Positions 40,801 through 52,603 of a stretch of 64,000 bases of DNA are shown here, piece after piece. The stretch comes from Pelobates cultripes. Its lineage: Eukaryota > Chordata > Amphibia > Anura > Pelobatidae. Location: the NCBI GenBank assembly GCA_933207985.1, contig OW240912.1:256111393-256175392 (forward strand). The letters run 5' to 3'. The notes under the pieces are model-generated. The model was not told the origin of the DNA and searched no databases. It saw only the letters and a list, made by a program, of their open reading frames with translations. The stretch's first letter is position 1. Each line of letters opens with the position of its first letter. A program made the position numbers and the translations under genes.

Positions 40801-41146
40801 TTTATATTGTTTAAATGCACCCAGGCAGCATATGAAAACATGCTTCTATCAAAATATTAACCATAAAAATTATATAGATTCTCTTTTAAAGTTGTAAGAA
40901 AAATAAATTATTTTTACAGCAACATTAAACTGAGTTCCCTACACCTCTGACAATATGGGGCACAAAGGACAGTTTAGAGGACAACACTCTGGTAGTGGTC
41001 ATGCCACCCCATACAGTTTTCCAACAACAGTTAAAGTGCCAGGAGTGGCCTGCACACTCCCCGTGTCACTAGTTTACAAACAATTTGACAACTTAGCAGG
41101 GATCTGCCTCAAGTTGGCGCTTATTGGTTGACCTAGTGCCTAGTGT
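37848..41146. other. No gene recognised; small MITE relics and a CA/TA microsatellite
   Basis: (CA)n(TA)n at 38233-38260; a decayed GACACTCCAAGAACCATAACC repeat at about 38573-38720; a short CACTATAG hairpin element at about 39577-39637 (GTTAGGAATGTAGTTTTGTA TTCCTAATGC). Otherwise AT-rich DNA without coding similarity. Confidence 0.45.
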
Positions 41147-41154
41147 CTCCTCCC

Positions 41155-41766
41155 CAGGGCCTGACTGGGGATACAAAGCAGCCCTGGAAAAAAAAAATCA
41201 CAAACACACACACCATGACACAGACACACATCATGACACATAAACACACACACAATGACACATAAACACAATGACACAGACACACACACCATGACACATA
41301 CACACATACACAGACACACAATGACACAGAAACACACACCATGACACATACACACCATGACACATACACACACACCCCATGACACATACACACACACATA
41401 CACTCACACTGACAGAATTACACATTTTACCTGTGGGTGACCGGCTGGGTGGGCTAGTGGCCGCAGGGGGAGGTCTGCTGGCAGCCGCTGGCTGGCGGGA
41501 AGTCTGCTGGCGGCCGCTGGCTGGGGGAAGCCTGCTGGTGGGCACTAGGGTAGCTGGCTGTTCTGTCTCTGCTCCCCTGCCCTCCCACACAGCTTAATTA
41601 GACCGGGGCTAGAATATGACGTCATACTCCTGCCCCGGTCTCATTAAGCTGCGCGCTGGGGAGCAGAAACAGAACAGCTACCATCCCCAGCATCCGCCAG
41701 CAGACCCAGGTGTCTGCCCGGCCCCAGGGAAATTTCGCGGTATGCCGGTGGGCCAGTCCGGCCCTG
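41155..41766. mobile_element. hAT non-autonomous element, 612 bp
   Basis: Ends CAGGGCCTGACTGG and CCAGTCCGGCCCTG are inverted copies. CTCCTCCC stands on both sides (41147-41154 and 41767-41774), an exact 8-bp duplication as made by hAT transposases. The interior holds a (CACACCATGACACAT)n-type minisatellite (41199-41402) and GC-rich inverted segments (AGACCGGGGCTAGAATATGA / CGTCATACTCCTGCCCCGGTCT at 41600-41641). Confidence 0.85.
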
Positions 41767-41779
41767 CTCCTCCCCAGTC

Positions 41780-44700
41780 TCCCACCCATGAGACTTGGCT
41801 ATCAGAGAGCTCTGATTGGTTGGTTTATTAGCCCACACTTTCAGAGTGATGTTGGTCATATTTCAAAGCCTGTGAAATATTCCTACGCTTTGTGATAGCC
41901 ATCATAGCAGGAGCGCTCATTCTGTGTCGTTAACTCCAAGTGTGAAGATGGATCCTTTTTTTTTGTTGCGGTGCAGTTTTACTTTTGTGATGAGGACTTT
42001 TTTTATTTTAATTAGTGGTGTTGGAAATTATTAGTTTTTATTTGGACTTTTTTAGGCTGAAGAAAAATAAAAGAATATGGTAAAATATATATGTATTTTA
42101 AAGGTTTTAGATTTATTGGCCCCCCTATTACTAAGGTGAAGAGGGTAGGTATGTAATTTATTTTAGGGTGTGGCTATGGGATTGGGGACTTCTAAGCACC
42201 TATTGCTGCTCATGGTAATGCTTCTTCATTTTCTAATGCATCACAGAGTGGATGGGCTGATGGTGTCTCTCTTGTAGTATTCAAACATCAGAAACAGTTT
42301 AATGCTAAATGGAGGGGGTAGGGGGGGAGCTCCAGGAGACCCCAAGCACTAGAACAACTTCAATTAGATTAAACGATTTGCACTTGCTACAGTGTCCCTT
42401 TAATATAAGTATATGAATATAGACTTGCTTATTTTACTGCTCCTTCTCTTTTCTAATCTGTTAGTTACTTTTATCATGGCAGATAATGTGCCTATCGGTT
42501 TATTGCAAAATATATACATAATATTTATATTACGTATATATTTAGCAGTACACTGATAAGACCATTAATTTTTGTGCCCTTTTATTCCGTCCAAATAATT
42601 TTCTTAAATATTTTTCAGGAAGCAGAACAAGCTGAACCATCAACTAAACAATTGTCAGATTTGCAAAACTAGAGTTCATATTCGTAAAACATGGTTTAGC
42701 CGAACCAAATTTTGCTTCTGTGCGCAAGACTAGTTCACACCACGTCATGGGAGAGTAATTAGATAAGAACTCAGCTGGTGCTCTAAGCCAATCACTGACT
42801 GCTACCCTGGTATGGTGTAAACCAGAGCATAGCTCTGCCATATTGGTATTGGAGGCTGGGATCTAGGCTGCCAGGGACCAAGAATCTCTACCAAATGTTG
42901 TTTGGTAGTGTCGCATGACCTGATGCCCATGGACTTTAGGCCATAACCATTTCAATCTATTAATATGGTGCCTACAGTGTCCCTTTAAGACACATTTAGA
43001 TTATATTAGTAGAATTGTGATTTTGCCAAACAATAATCTAACTATGTTATCTCACTATTCCTTGGTGTGTGTATGTGTTTTCAAAGCACAAATATAGTGT
43101 GTCTATGCATGTAAAGCTTCTGTGTATGTGAATAATAAGTGGGCCATGGGACAGAAGGGAAGAAAAATAGTGGAGCTGAGCCACAGAGATTTTAAAGTAT
43201 TGTGAGCAATAAAAAAGGAAAAAAATAAATTAATAAAGAAAAACAAGGGGAGAGAATGAAAAGGAGAATATGGAAGAAGACTCTAGGAGCGAGTTCAGAA
43301 TGAAGACTGACATCAATGTGAACTCTTTCTTTTGAGTATAAGGAAAAGATGTGGCTATGGAAAAGAGGGAGAGGGGGATTGACGAGCAAACAGAAAAGAT
43401 GGGAGGAGAGAGAGAGGTGCGGAGAACAAGTTAAATGATAGGGGAACCAGCATGAGAGAGATGGGGGAGAACATACACAAAGAAATGGTAGATTGAGGAA
43501 AGACACTAGCAAAATCCATTGAAAACGAATGAAAGAATACATAAAACACAAGTAGAGCGAGAGAGCATAGGAGAGAGAAGAGCAACGGAAATTTAAGAAA
43601 AGTGGGAGAGAAATAGGAGTGGGGCAGGTTTGGTATGGGTATTTGTTTTTACTCAGCAGTGCCCCTGGACATCAGTATAACTGATTATGCTCATGGGTGG
43701 TCTACAGCTTGTACTCTACTAATCCTATAAATTACATGTATTTCAGTAGAACTTAATGGATGGGACAGGAAACAAATAAAATACAGCAGACAAGACACAT
43801 ATATGAAACCACAATACATAGGAAAATGGCTGTGACTAAATAATTAATCCAAGTCATAATAAATCCCAAAATTTAAATTACTAGTGGGAAGATGAAAAAA
43901 ATATACTATGACATTACTCAATATTCATTAATTAACAGACATGCTATGTATGAACAGGTGTAACTGGCTGAGCAAACATTCCAGTGTATTTATGGACAAT
44001 CTTCATTAATTGTTGACTGCTCATTTATTATATAACGTTAAGACCATCTCTGGAAAATATTCCAATAAGTGTTCCCCGCAGATAATGTCATATTTATCCG
44101 TGTTTGCACATCAACAACATTGCCACGGAATGGGTAATGAGGTTGGGATCTTTGTTATTGTCATTGTGATGATGTGCCATTGCGAATACTTGGTAAGCAC
44201 CAGGAAAGCATGTCCATAGTTGTTTAGCAAATTTGCCAGGGGGATTTTCATTCCTTCTTTACTGGTTTTCATTCATGTGAAGATTCAGCAGGTGTTCCAT
44301 GCAAGGCTACAATTATATATCATTCAGCAGCAGCATTTCCCCTCCAGTTGACAGCATATAATGAAGCCATTGATTCTTTGAGTAACTCCCGAGTTGTGAA
44401 ACCCTAAAGGTAGGGATTATGTTTAGACATCCTAAAACTTGCTATTCATTGTTACTATATGTAACATTTTCATTTGTATTCATTTTACCAGCCTAAGGCA
44501 GGAAAGTCTGAAAAATGTGGATCTTTTGTCTTCCTCTTTCATGGACCCTCACAGGAAAAAGTTTAGAATGTCAAATATTTCTTATGGATACTACGGAGGT
44601 GTGAAAAAAAAGACAGTTCTAAAAGTGAAGCAATCGGTAGGAAGCTACCATTGGTTTTCATGATGATTGTTCAATTTTAAAAATGCTGCCAGAGACTAAA

Positions 44701-45071
44701 AATGAATCAATGACACTTGTACTAGTGAGTGGAAATCCCGCACTGCTCTCCTACAGAAAGTCTTAGGGAAGCTAGGATTGGTTAAGAGATCTCGTCTGCT
44801 TCCTGGTTTAAAAGTCAAGCATAGCATAAGTAGCCTTTGATTGACATTCACAGGTAGGTATCCATACTTTATAGTTTAACATTTACAGAGTGGTACTTTT
44901 ATTAGGATACATGCACAATAGAATCCAAAAGAGTAACTTAGCCTGTGAAGTTAGAGTTACAGCATTAAGAGATTTGGGATATTCTAAGTATGTATTTTAG
45001 TTTTCAAGTCTCTTTTTCATAGAGTTGGGATATCTGTTTTGTGTTAACATGAGTGCTGTTATGTAACAATG
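41780..45071. other. No gene recognised; purine-rich tract and MITE relics
   Basis: A GA-rich low-complexity tract lies at 43190-43620. MITE ends (AGTGTCCCTTTAA type) occur near 42390 and 42970. Open frames on the C/T-rich strand of the purine tract follow from its composition. Confidence 0.45.
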
Positions 45072-45973
45072 GATGAGATCAGGGCCGGACTGGGAAAAAA
45101 ATTAGGCCCGGGCATTTTTCAATCAGAGCGGCCCCCTAAGAAGGGGCGGGGCCAGAGAGTGTGTGTTTTGTCATCACTAATGACAACACGCCCCCTCTCA
45201 AAGTGAGCATGTTGGTTCAATGCCCAGAGCCCTGCTGAAGAGCTCTGGCATTAGAAAAAGGCCCTGAATTTGTTCTGCGCAGCGCAAGCAAATGAAATAA
45301 CATGCTTGTGCTGTGTTTGCTTTTAAATTGTCTCTGGTGTCTCCACAAGTGGGATACCAGAGGACAAATGGAAAGTGCATGGTGCATATGTTTGGAGCCT
45401 GCTTGTGGGATTGCGTGTGTGTAGAGTGTGGTGTGGTATTGTATAAATAGGTCAATTTAATTTGTGTTTGTGGTGTAATATGTGTGGCTAGGGGCTGTAG
45501 AGAGTGTGTGTATAGGGGGCATAGTTTTATAGGGGATGCAGCGAGTGTGTGCATACGGGCTGAAGTGTGTGTGTATAGGTGACGTAGTGTGTGTAGGGGT
45601 TGCAGAAAGGGTGTGTTTAGAGAATGTTGTATGTGTTTGCTGACAAGGAATATAGTGTGTGTGTGTGTAGGAGATCTACTGTGTAAAGGACCCAGTGTGT
45701 GTGTGTGTATAGAGGATAAAGAGTGCATATAGAGTAAGGGATCTAGTGTGTATCTGGAGCGTAATGTGTGTAGTGGTGCAGTGTGAGGGGTGCTGTAGTG
45801 TGTGTGTGTGTGTGTATGTATATATATATATATATTGGACTTATTGTATGTGTGAGGGGCGCAGTGTGTGTATGTAAGAGGGGTGCTGTGTGTGAGGGTG
45901 TTTTTATCTGCTGTCACATTCTAGGTTTCTAATTTTCTTTGTCTGTTAACTCACTGAGGGTTATTTTATATAT

Positions 45974-47005
45974 ATATATGTGTGTGCTGTGTGTTTCTGG
46001 GGGGTGCTGTGTGTGTCTGGGTGCGCTGTGTGTGTCTGGGTGCGCTGTGTGTGTCTGGGTGCGCTGTGTGAGTCTGGGTGCGCTGTGTGTGTCTGGGTGC
46101 GCTGTGTGTGTCTGGGTGCGCTGTGTGAGTCTGGGGGTGCTGTGTGTGTCTGGGGGTGCAGTGTGTGTCTGTGTCTGGGTGCAGTGTGTGTCTGGGTGCT
46201 GTGTGTGTCTGTGGGTGTGCTGTGTGTCTGGGTGCTGTGTGTGTCTGGGTGTGTGTGTCTGGGGGTGCTGTGTGTGTCTGGGGGCTGTGTGTGTCTGGGG
46301 GTGCTGTGTGTGTCTGGGGCTGTGTCTGGGGTGCTGTGTGTGTCTGGGGAGGGCTGTGGGGTGCTGTGTGTGTGTCTGAGGGGTGCTGTGTGTGTCTGGG
46401 GGTGCTTTGTGTGTCTGGGGGTGCTTTGTGTCTGGGGGCTGTGTGGGGAGTTACTGTGTGTGTCTGGGGGTGTGCTGTGTGTGTCTGGGGGTGCATTGTG
46501 TGTGTCTGGGGGTGCGCTGTGTGTGTCTGTGGGGTGCTGTGTGTGTCTGGGGGCTGTGTGTGTGTCTGGGGGTGCAGTGTGTGTGTCTGGGTGCTGTGTG
46601 TGTCTGGGTGCTGTGTGTGTCTGGGGGGGCTGTGTGTGTCTGGGGAGTTGCTGGTATTGTGTCTGGGGGTGCTGTGTCTGGGGGCTGTGTGAGGTGCTGT
46701 GTGTGTCTGGGGGGTGCTGTGTCTGGGGCTGTGGGTGCTGTGTGTCTGGGGGCTGTGTGTGTCCTGGGGGTGCTGTGTGTGTCTGGGTGCTGTGTGTCTG
46801 GGGGGTGCTGTGTGTGTCTGTGGGGTGCTGTGTGTCTGGGTGTGCTGTGTGTGTCTGGGTGCGCAGTGTGTGTCTGGAGGTGCACAGTGTGTGTCTGGGG
46901 GTGCAGTGTGTGTGTCTGGGTGCTGTGTGTGTCTTGGGGTGCTGTGTGTGTCTGGGGGCTGTGTGTGTCTGGGGGGTGCTGTGTCGGGGGGTGCTGTGTT
47001 TGTGA
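45974..47005 (+). repeat. (GTGTGTCTGGGGGTGCT)n minisatellite
   Basis: About 55 imperfect units of roughly 17-21 bp, such as CTGTGTGTGTCTGGGTGCG. Because units are often multiples of three, long open frames exist on both strands (up to 341 codons, Cys/Val/Gly-rich on plus, His/Thr/Pro-rich on minus). These are products of the repeat and not genes. Confidence 0.92.
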
Positions 47006-47150
47006 GTGAATGTATTTTTTTATTTAAATTTTTTTTTTACTAATAAAAAAAATATATATATATATTTTCCCCCCTCCCTTCTTCTCTACCTTTATCCTGG
47101 GAGGGGGGGAGGAGATCCGTTCTGCCATCCTTCCCTGGTGGTCCAGTGGT

Positions 47151-47375
47151 GAGAGTGAACTCTAACCGGCAGGTTAGAGTTCACTCTCGCGAGATCTGAG
47201 CGTTGCCGCGGCAACGGTAACCGTGGCAACGCTCAGAATCCCGCGAGAGGACCCGGCGGAGCTGCTTGTTAGAGCTCCGCCGGGTCCTCTCTCCTGCCTC
47301 CCTCATCCAGCCGGCGGCCGCATTTCCCTGCCTCTGGGCCGGTGAGGGAGATCTGTGATCTCCCCACCGGCCCAT
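47151..47375. repeat. Consecutive perfect hairpins inside the hAT element
   Basis: A 17-bp perfect stem (47151-47167/47172-47188), a nested GAGCGTTGCC / GGCAACGCTC stem (about 47197-47235), and a 19-bp perfect stem (47245-47263/47273-47291), then GGCCGGTGAGGGAGATC / GATCTCCCCACCGGCC (about 47338-47371). Confidence 0.85.
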
Positions 47376-47535
47376 GGAGGCACACAGCAGGGCCGGCGCT
47401 CGGATAGCGCTGACCCTGCACGGGCTGGCAGGGGAGATACTGTGATCTCCCCTGCCGGCCTCGGCCCCACGGCCATCGCGGCCCACCGGGCATTTGCCCG
47501 GTATGCCCGATGGCCAGTCCGGGCCTGGATGAGAT

Positions 47536-48900
47536 TTCTAAAAGTGTTCAGAGTAATGTCTTTAGGCTGTTCACATTTATTTTGTTGTTCTTAAAGTTAT
47601 CTAAAATGTGTCATCTTTTCACTGCCTACATTTTCACCATTTTTCACAGAATAATGACAATTTTAGACCGGTGATGCACTTTCTCTAGTGGAAAAAAAGT
47701 GAAAAAAAAAATATTAACAATGAATTGATAAAAGATTGATGAAAAATTGTTGTACATTCACTATGCGATACTTGGTCCTAAGCATAGGGTTGTTTGTTTG
47801 TTTGTTTTTTGGAGGGGGTGGTTAAATAAGCGAAAATCCATAGCGAAAATTAAAGTTTTTACTTTTTACTGAGTTTTGCTGAGTCCAGGTTCTAGAAGTA
47901 AGATTTCAGTCCTGTGCAAGAGTCAATAGGAGTAGGAGTACCACATTTACAAGAGGATGAGAAGTGTTAGTACTAATCAATGGTCTGTCCATCTCACTGT
48001 AGATTACTTGATGTGCATGTTTGAATTAAAGTTTAATTATGTTTTCACCCAACAGTAATACAGTTTCAACAGGAGTAAAAAAGCATCATAGGAACTGATA
48101 AAACCATATTTTGATCTTACTAAACCAGTTACACATAGAACAATATAAATAGATTTGCATTTTTGACAATTTTCGCACTGAACTAGTTATATAGGAAAAG
48201 ATAAATCAAACTATTGCTAAAAACATTGTTGTGTGAGTTTGTATAATCAAGTTAAAAGTACTGTACAAAAATATTTTTTGCGCATTACAAAAGAGATAAT
48301 TCTTCATTATTTCATCTACTCTATATTTGGCCCCTTTTGAATAGAACAGCTTGTCAAAATCTCTTAGTATTACAGCTCAAAATAATATCTCTGCATTCTC
48401 TGACTAGCAGTTGTTCACAATCATTATTTTCCATATTATTATTAACTGCAGGGAACATTTCTATATTTCTGTAAATATAATGTTAATTAGATGGTTGGCT
48501 TAAATAATCAATGGCAATTGTTTTACCAACAACGGAACATAACCACATATATAGATGTATTGCCACAAGTGTCAGTTTGACAAAACATAAACAAACTGCG
48601 TTTGCTTCACCCAATATTGTTATGCAGCAAGGTACAGTAATTTTCTTTATTCTATTAATTTCGTGTGTGTGTGTTTTTTTTTTAATATAATAGTTAGGGT
48701 TAGGGGGTACTTAGTGTTTGGGGGCTTAGGGTTAAGGCAGGCTGGCTAAGATTGAATTTCTCACCAAACTCCCCTAACCAGAGGTACCATTGTCCACAAC
48801 ATCATTTTAGCCATGCTGTAACAATGCTATATTCTTATAGATGCAGTGTTATTACAACAGCATTTCTAACAGTGACATTTTAACTTGATATTTTAATTTT
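47536..48900. other. No gene recognised
   Basis: AT-rich DNA. A few TTAGGG words occur at 48697-48738. No coding similarity. Confidence 0.45.
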
Positions 48901-48904
48901 CTTG

Positions 48905-51180
48905 TTGTCATAGTAAAGTGTGGTAAATTGAACAGAGGTTGGTGGTTGAGGGTACATATGTGCTCACCTATAAAATTTCAAGCCTGTCCCATACCTTTTC
49001 TAGGACAAGTATTTCACAATATGAATTCCATGAAAAAGGGAGGTTTGCTTATCACCGAAGATTTTAACTGCACTCCGCACACACTCCACAAGGCACCTAC
49101 AACAAGGCACACATGAAGCCCTCTGCTAGATCTACCTCACTGGGTTGTAATTTAAGGGGCCCAATATTTTGTACACTACACCACTACTGATAACGTAGAT
49201 GGCACATAAAGCGGTGTTCCGTGGAGCTATCATCCAACAGTGCTCCATTTGAAAAAATAAGTTTTCACAAAAATTGGAAGCCCTCCAGTCAACTTTCTGA
49301 GCTGGGAACCATAAACAAAACCCAACCATACATGCAGACTCTCAAATAGCTTTCCCTGGTGCATCTCCAACTACAGCAACTACAACTTCAGCAATCAGAA
49401 AATTAGAACTTATGTATTATACACAACGCAATAAAGCCAGTAAACTTCTTGCATTGCAACCAAAAGTCAAACAACTATAATCCAAATTCACTTACACACC
49501 ACAGCTGTTGGCATTAGTTAATTTGCCTCCTTCTATCAAGGGTTATATAATTTGTCTCAAGATACAACAACATCCACTGAGGAAGGAATGTCTACTATTT
49601 TTTGAGATATAACCCTTCCCCAATTGATTGTCCAATATCCTTGATGAACCCATTAGCCTAAAAGCCATTAATTTGATATCTCACAATAAAGCAAACCTTG
49701 TTTGCTGGTACCTTAGCCCCTCATATGACCGATCTATACAATTACTTTCCAACATTCTCAAAGAGATGCTTATTGCCACAATCGTTACTCTAACAAAACC
49801 AGGGTAATCACCTACCACATTTGCAAACTTCCGCCCCATATCCCTCCTAAATGCTGACTTAAAGATTTATGCTAACACGTTGACCAATCAGTTGAACGCA
49901 TTTCTCCTTTTCCTCACTTTCCCAGAACAGTGGCCATACCCCAAAAGATCTAGAGCCTACAAATTGCCCTTGATGCCGAGAAGGCATTTCACAGACTCAA
50001 GTGGAATTATATGTCTGGCATGCTATTAAAATTTGTATTACCCACATTCTTTCTAACAGCCATTTCTAGTCTTTACACAATGCCATCAGCCTGAGTTTTG
50101 ACTCCTGGATTCCTCTCTGACCCATGCCACATAACCAATAGCACCTAGCAAAGTTGTCCCTTTTGCCCATTCATTTTCATCCTGGCCTTTGAGCTCTTAA
50201 TCCATTGGACAACAAAAATGGTTATTATTCGCTAACGACATCCTCCTCACGCTCACAAAGCTGACCTCTTCTATAGTAGGCCTGTTGTCCCTTCTAAATT
50301 CTTATCAGTATTCTGCTACAAAAATAATAGCTCCAAAACCCAAGCATTTCCAATAAGCCTCCCCCAAAACTTTCTCAACTCTCTCCAGGTGGCCTACCAT
50401 TTGAGTGGTGGTAAATTTCAAAATCATATGACTTACTAATAAGGAAAACTTTCTTTAAACAACCTAATTAATTAGCATAATTTTACAGTTAATGGTGCAA
50501 GGTAGAGCTTGCTTAGCTATGGAGAATTAACCCTATTAAAATGAGTGCCCTTCTCTTAATACTATATCAATTTCACACACTCCAAGTTGGGAAAAAGATC
50601 TCCAAACAAGGTTCCAACAAGAAGAGTGGAAAAGAGCAGCCATTCATATGCTAATAGTATGCAGAAAAGTGTTATTCTGTTGGTACTTGATGCCATCCCG
50701 CCTGGCACAAATTTATCTGGGCACATCAGACATGTCCCATAGAGGAACAATTCTACATATGTTTTGGGAATGCTCCATCCTTAAACTCTTTTACACCGTG
50801 GTTGCATTTCTTGTCAAACAAATTAGCGGAATCATAGTCACCCACACTCCACAATGCTTTCTTCTAGACATGCTGCTACAATCACTCAAACAACCTGTTA
50901 TCACACACATTCTCACAGTTGGACCACCATAGCCAGACAATGGAAAGCAAGCACCACACTGCCTATTCAAATGTTGACCACCTTACCGTCAACAAGACGT
51001 AACTTGTAAGAGATATTACACAGACTGCGAGTCACACATTCCAAGGTATGGTCACTGTGGCATGAATTCAACCACACAGCACTCTCTGTAGATGCCCATA
51101 CTGGCCAGCGTCACCACCACAACCAATCCCTACCCCTGTCCCCCTCCATTCCCTCTTCACCCTCTAAATTTAGTACCGTG
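48905..51180 (+). pseudogene. L1-clade ORF2, endonuclease and RT remnant
   Basis: Read across frames: IKFQACPIPFLGQVFHNM then KKGGLLITEDFNCTPH (endonuclease GDFN-like motif, about 48975-49080); MAHKAVFRGAIIQ (about 49198-49235); LYNLSQDTTTSTEEGM (about 49545-49595); FRPISLLNADLKIYAN (about 49830-49880); LDAEKAFHRLKWNYMSGML (about 49968-50025, first catalytic Asp); FCPFIFILAFELL (about 50160-50200); NDILLTLTKL, where the second catalytic motif has decayed from the expected aspartate pair (about 50233-50265); and TILHMFWECSIL (about 50748-50785). Many stops and frameshifts. It would nick target DNA and copy its own RNA there. Confidence 0.78.
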
Positions 51181-51310
51181 TAATAATGAAGTGAGAAACA
51201 AAGGATGCCAATACTACTTATGCCCTAAGGGCTTGTAAAACCTGTTTAATGTTACAGTGTTGCACACAGCAAATTGTGTTTTAGATGGCTTAACATCATC
51301 TTTTCCTTAA

Positions 51311-52402
51311 AGGGACACTATAGTCACCAGAACAACTACAGCTTATTGAATTTGTTCTGGTGAGTAGAATCATTCCCTTCAGGCATTTTGCTGTTTACAC
51401 TGTATTTTCAGAGAAAATGCAGTGTTTACATTACAGCCATGTGATAACTTCACTGACCACTCCTTAGATGGCTGTTAGAGATCCTTCCTGGGTCATGGCT
51501 GCCTAAAATGCATCTAAACATTCCGTATCTCCTCCCTCTGCATGCAGACACTGAACTTTCCTCATAGAGATTCATTGATTCAATTCATCTCTATAAGGAG
51601 ATGCTGATTGGCCAGGGCTGTGTTTGAATCATGCTGGCTCTGCCCCTGATATTCCTCTTTGTCAGTCTCAGCCAATCCTATGGGGAAGCACTGTGATTGG
51701 ATCAGGCTACCACTTCTGATTATGTCAGAAGACTGCATGCTGTTTGCCTCAGATAAACAAGCAGAGTTACAGCTTCAGGTTTAAAGGATCACTATAGTGT
51801 CAGGAAAACAAATCGGTTTTCCTGACACTATAGTATCCTGAGGGTGCCCCCACCCTCAGGGTCCCCCTCCTGTGGTGCTGAAGGGGTTAACACCCCTTCA
51901 GTTACTCACCTTCTTCCACCGCCGGGCTCCCTTACCTCTCCTCCCCCACCGACGTCAGCTCCCACATCTGACGTCAGCGGAGCGGAATGCGCATGTGCGG
52001 CAGTGCCGCGCGTGCATACAAAGTGTCCATAGGAAGGCATTTTTCAATGCTTTCCTATGGACGCTCTGCGTGAAGGAGGCATAATATGCCTCCAGCGTCG
52101 CAAATGCGCCTCTAGTTGCTGTCCGGAAGACAGCCACTAGAGGCTGGCTTAACCCCAAATGTAAACATAGCAGTTTATCTGAAACTGCTATGTTTACAGC
52201 AGGCAAGGTTAACCCTAGAGGGACCTGGCACCCAGACCACTTCATTGAGCTGAAGTGGTTTGGGTGACTATAGTATCCCTTTAAATACAGTAAGATTTTG
52301 CAATATCTATGGAGGCATGAGGGGCCCAGGGGGGCTAGATGGTAGTTTCAACACTATAGGGTCAGGAATACATGTTTGTGTTCCTGACCCTATAGTGATC
52401 CT
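51311..52402. mobile_element. TTAA-flanked MITE, family B, with family A inserted in it
   Basis: TTAA at 51307-51310 and 52403-52406; ends AGGGACACTATAG and CTATAGTGATCCT. The sequence matches the copy at 32033-32461 apart from the insert 51785-52280. Joining the outer flanks restores the LINE 3' UTR. Confidence 0.8.
51785..52280. mobile_element. TTAA-flanked MITE, family A, nested
   Basis: TTAA at 51781-51784 and 52281-52284; ends AGGATCACTATAG and CTATAGTATCCCT. It holds long inverted repeats: TGTCAGGAAAAC / GTTTTCCTGACA (about 51797-51829), GTCCATAGGAAGGCATTTTT / AATGCTTTCCTATGGAC (about 52025-52060), AACATAGCAGTTT / AAACTGCTATGTT (about 52164-52195). Same family as 35574-37843. Confidence 0.8.
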
Positions 52403-52475
52403 TTAATGTGTTTTATTGATGTACTATGTTTTTCTTTAAACCAATAACAATTAAACATTAAAAAAAAAAAGAAAA

Positions 52476-52536
52476 ACATTTACTAGTTAATATCCTTCTA
52501 GTCAAGTATTGATTTAGTGTATATATGTGTATGTGC

Positions 52537-52603
<67 letters not shown>

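Larger units (their letters stand above)
45080..47527. mobile_element. hAT non-autonomous element, 2.45 kb, carrying a minisatellite
   Basis: Ends CAGGGCCGGACTGG and CCAGTCCGGGCCTG are inverted, and GATGAGAT flanks both sides (45072-45079 and 47528-47535). The ends match those of 41155-41766, so both belong to one family. The inside contains a degenerate TGTG-rich repeat (45390-45900), a relic of the LINE tail of 1907-2155 (45903-45932), a 1-kb minisatellite (45974-47005) and a run of hairpins (47151-47375). No transposase seen. Confidence 0.85.
48905..52475 (+). mobile_element. L1-clade LINE, degenerate, split by nested MITEs
   Basis: Plus-strand coding traces of LINE ORF2 run from an endonuclease segment near 48950 to a C-terminal zinc-knuckle-like segment near 50770. 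After the MITE insertion (51311-52402) the 3' UTR continues at 52407 and ends in a poly-A tract (52459-52470). 5' truncated. Confidence 0.75.

Noticed and set aside
41133..41590. Cys/Val/Met-rich open frames on the minus strand
   Set aside because: They come from a CA-type minisatellite inside a hAT element and have no signal, domain or codon pattern of a gene.
43190..43620. Ser/Leu/Phe-rich open frames on the minus strand
   Set aside because: The plus strand is a purine-rich low-complexity tract; its complement naturally codes for such residues without stops.
45966..47043. Long Cys/Val/Gly- and His/Thr/Pro-rich open frames (up to 341 codons) on both strands
   Set aside because: They lie wholly in a 17-21-bp minisatellite; the repeated codons and openness on both strands are a product of the repeat.
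49132..49329. 65-codon open frame on the minus strand
   Set aside because: The plus strand here reads as LINE ORF2 remnant (MAHKAVFRGAIIQ), so the minus frame is a shadow.
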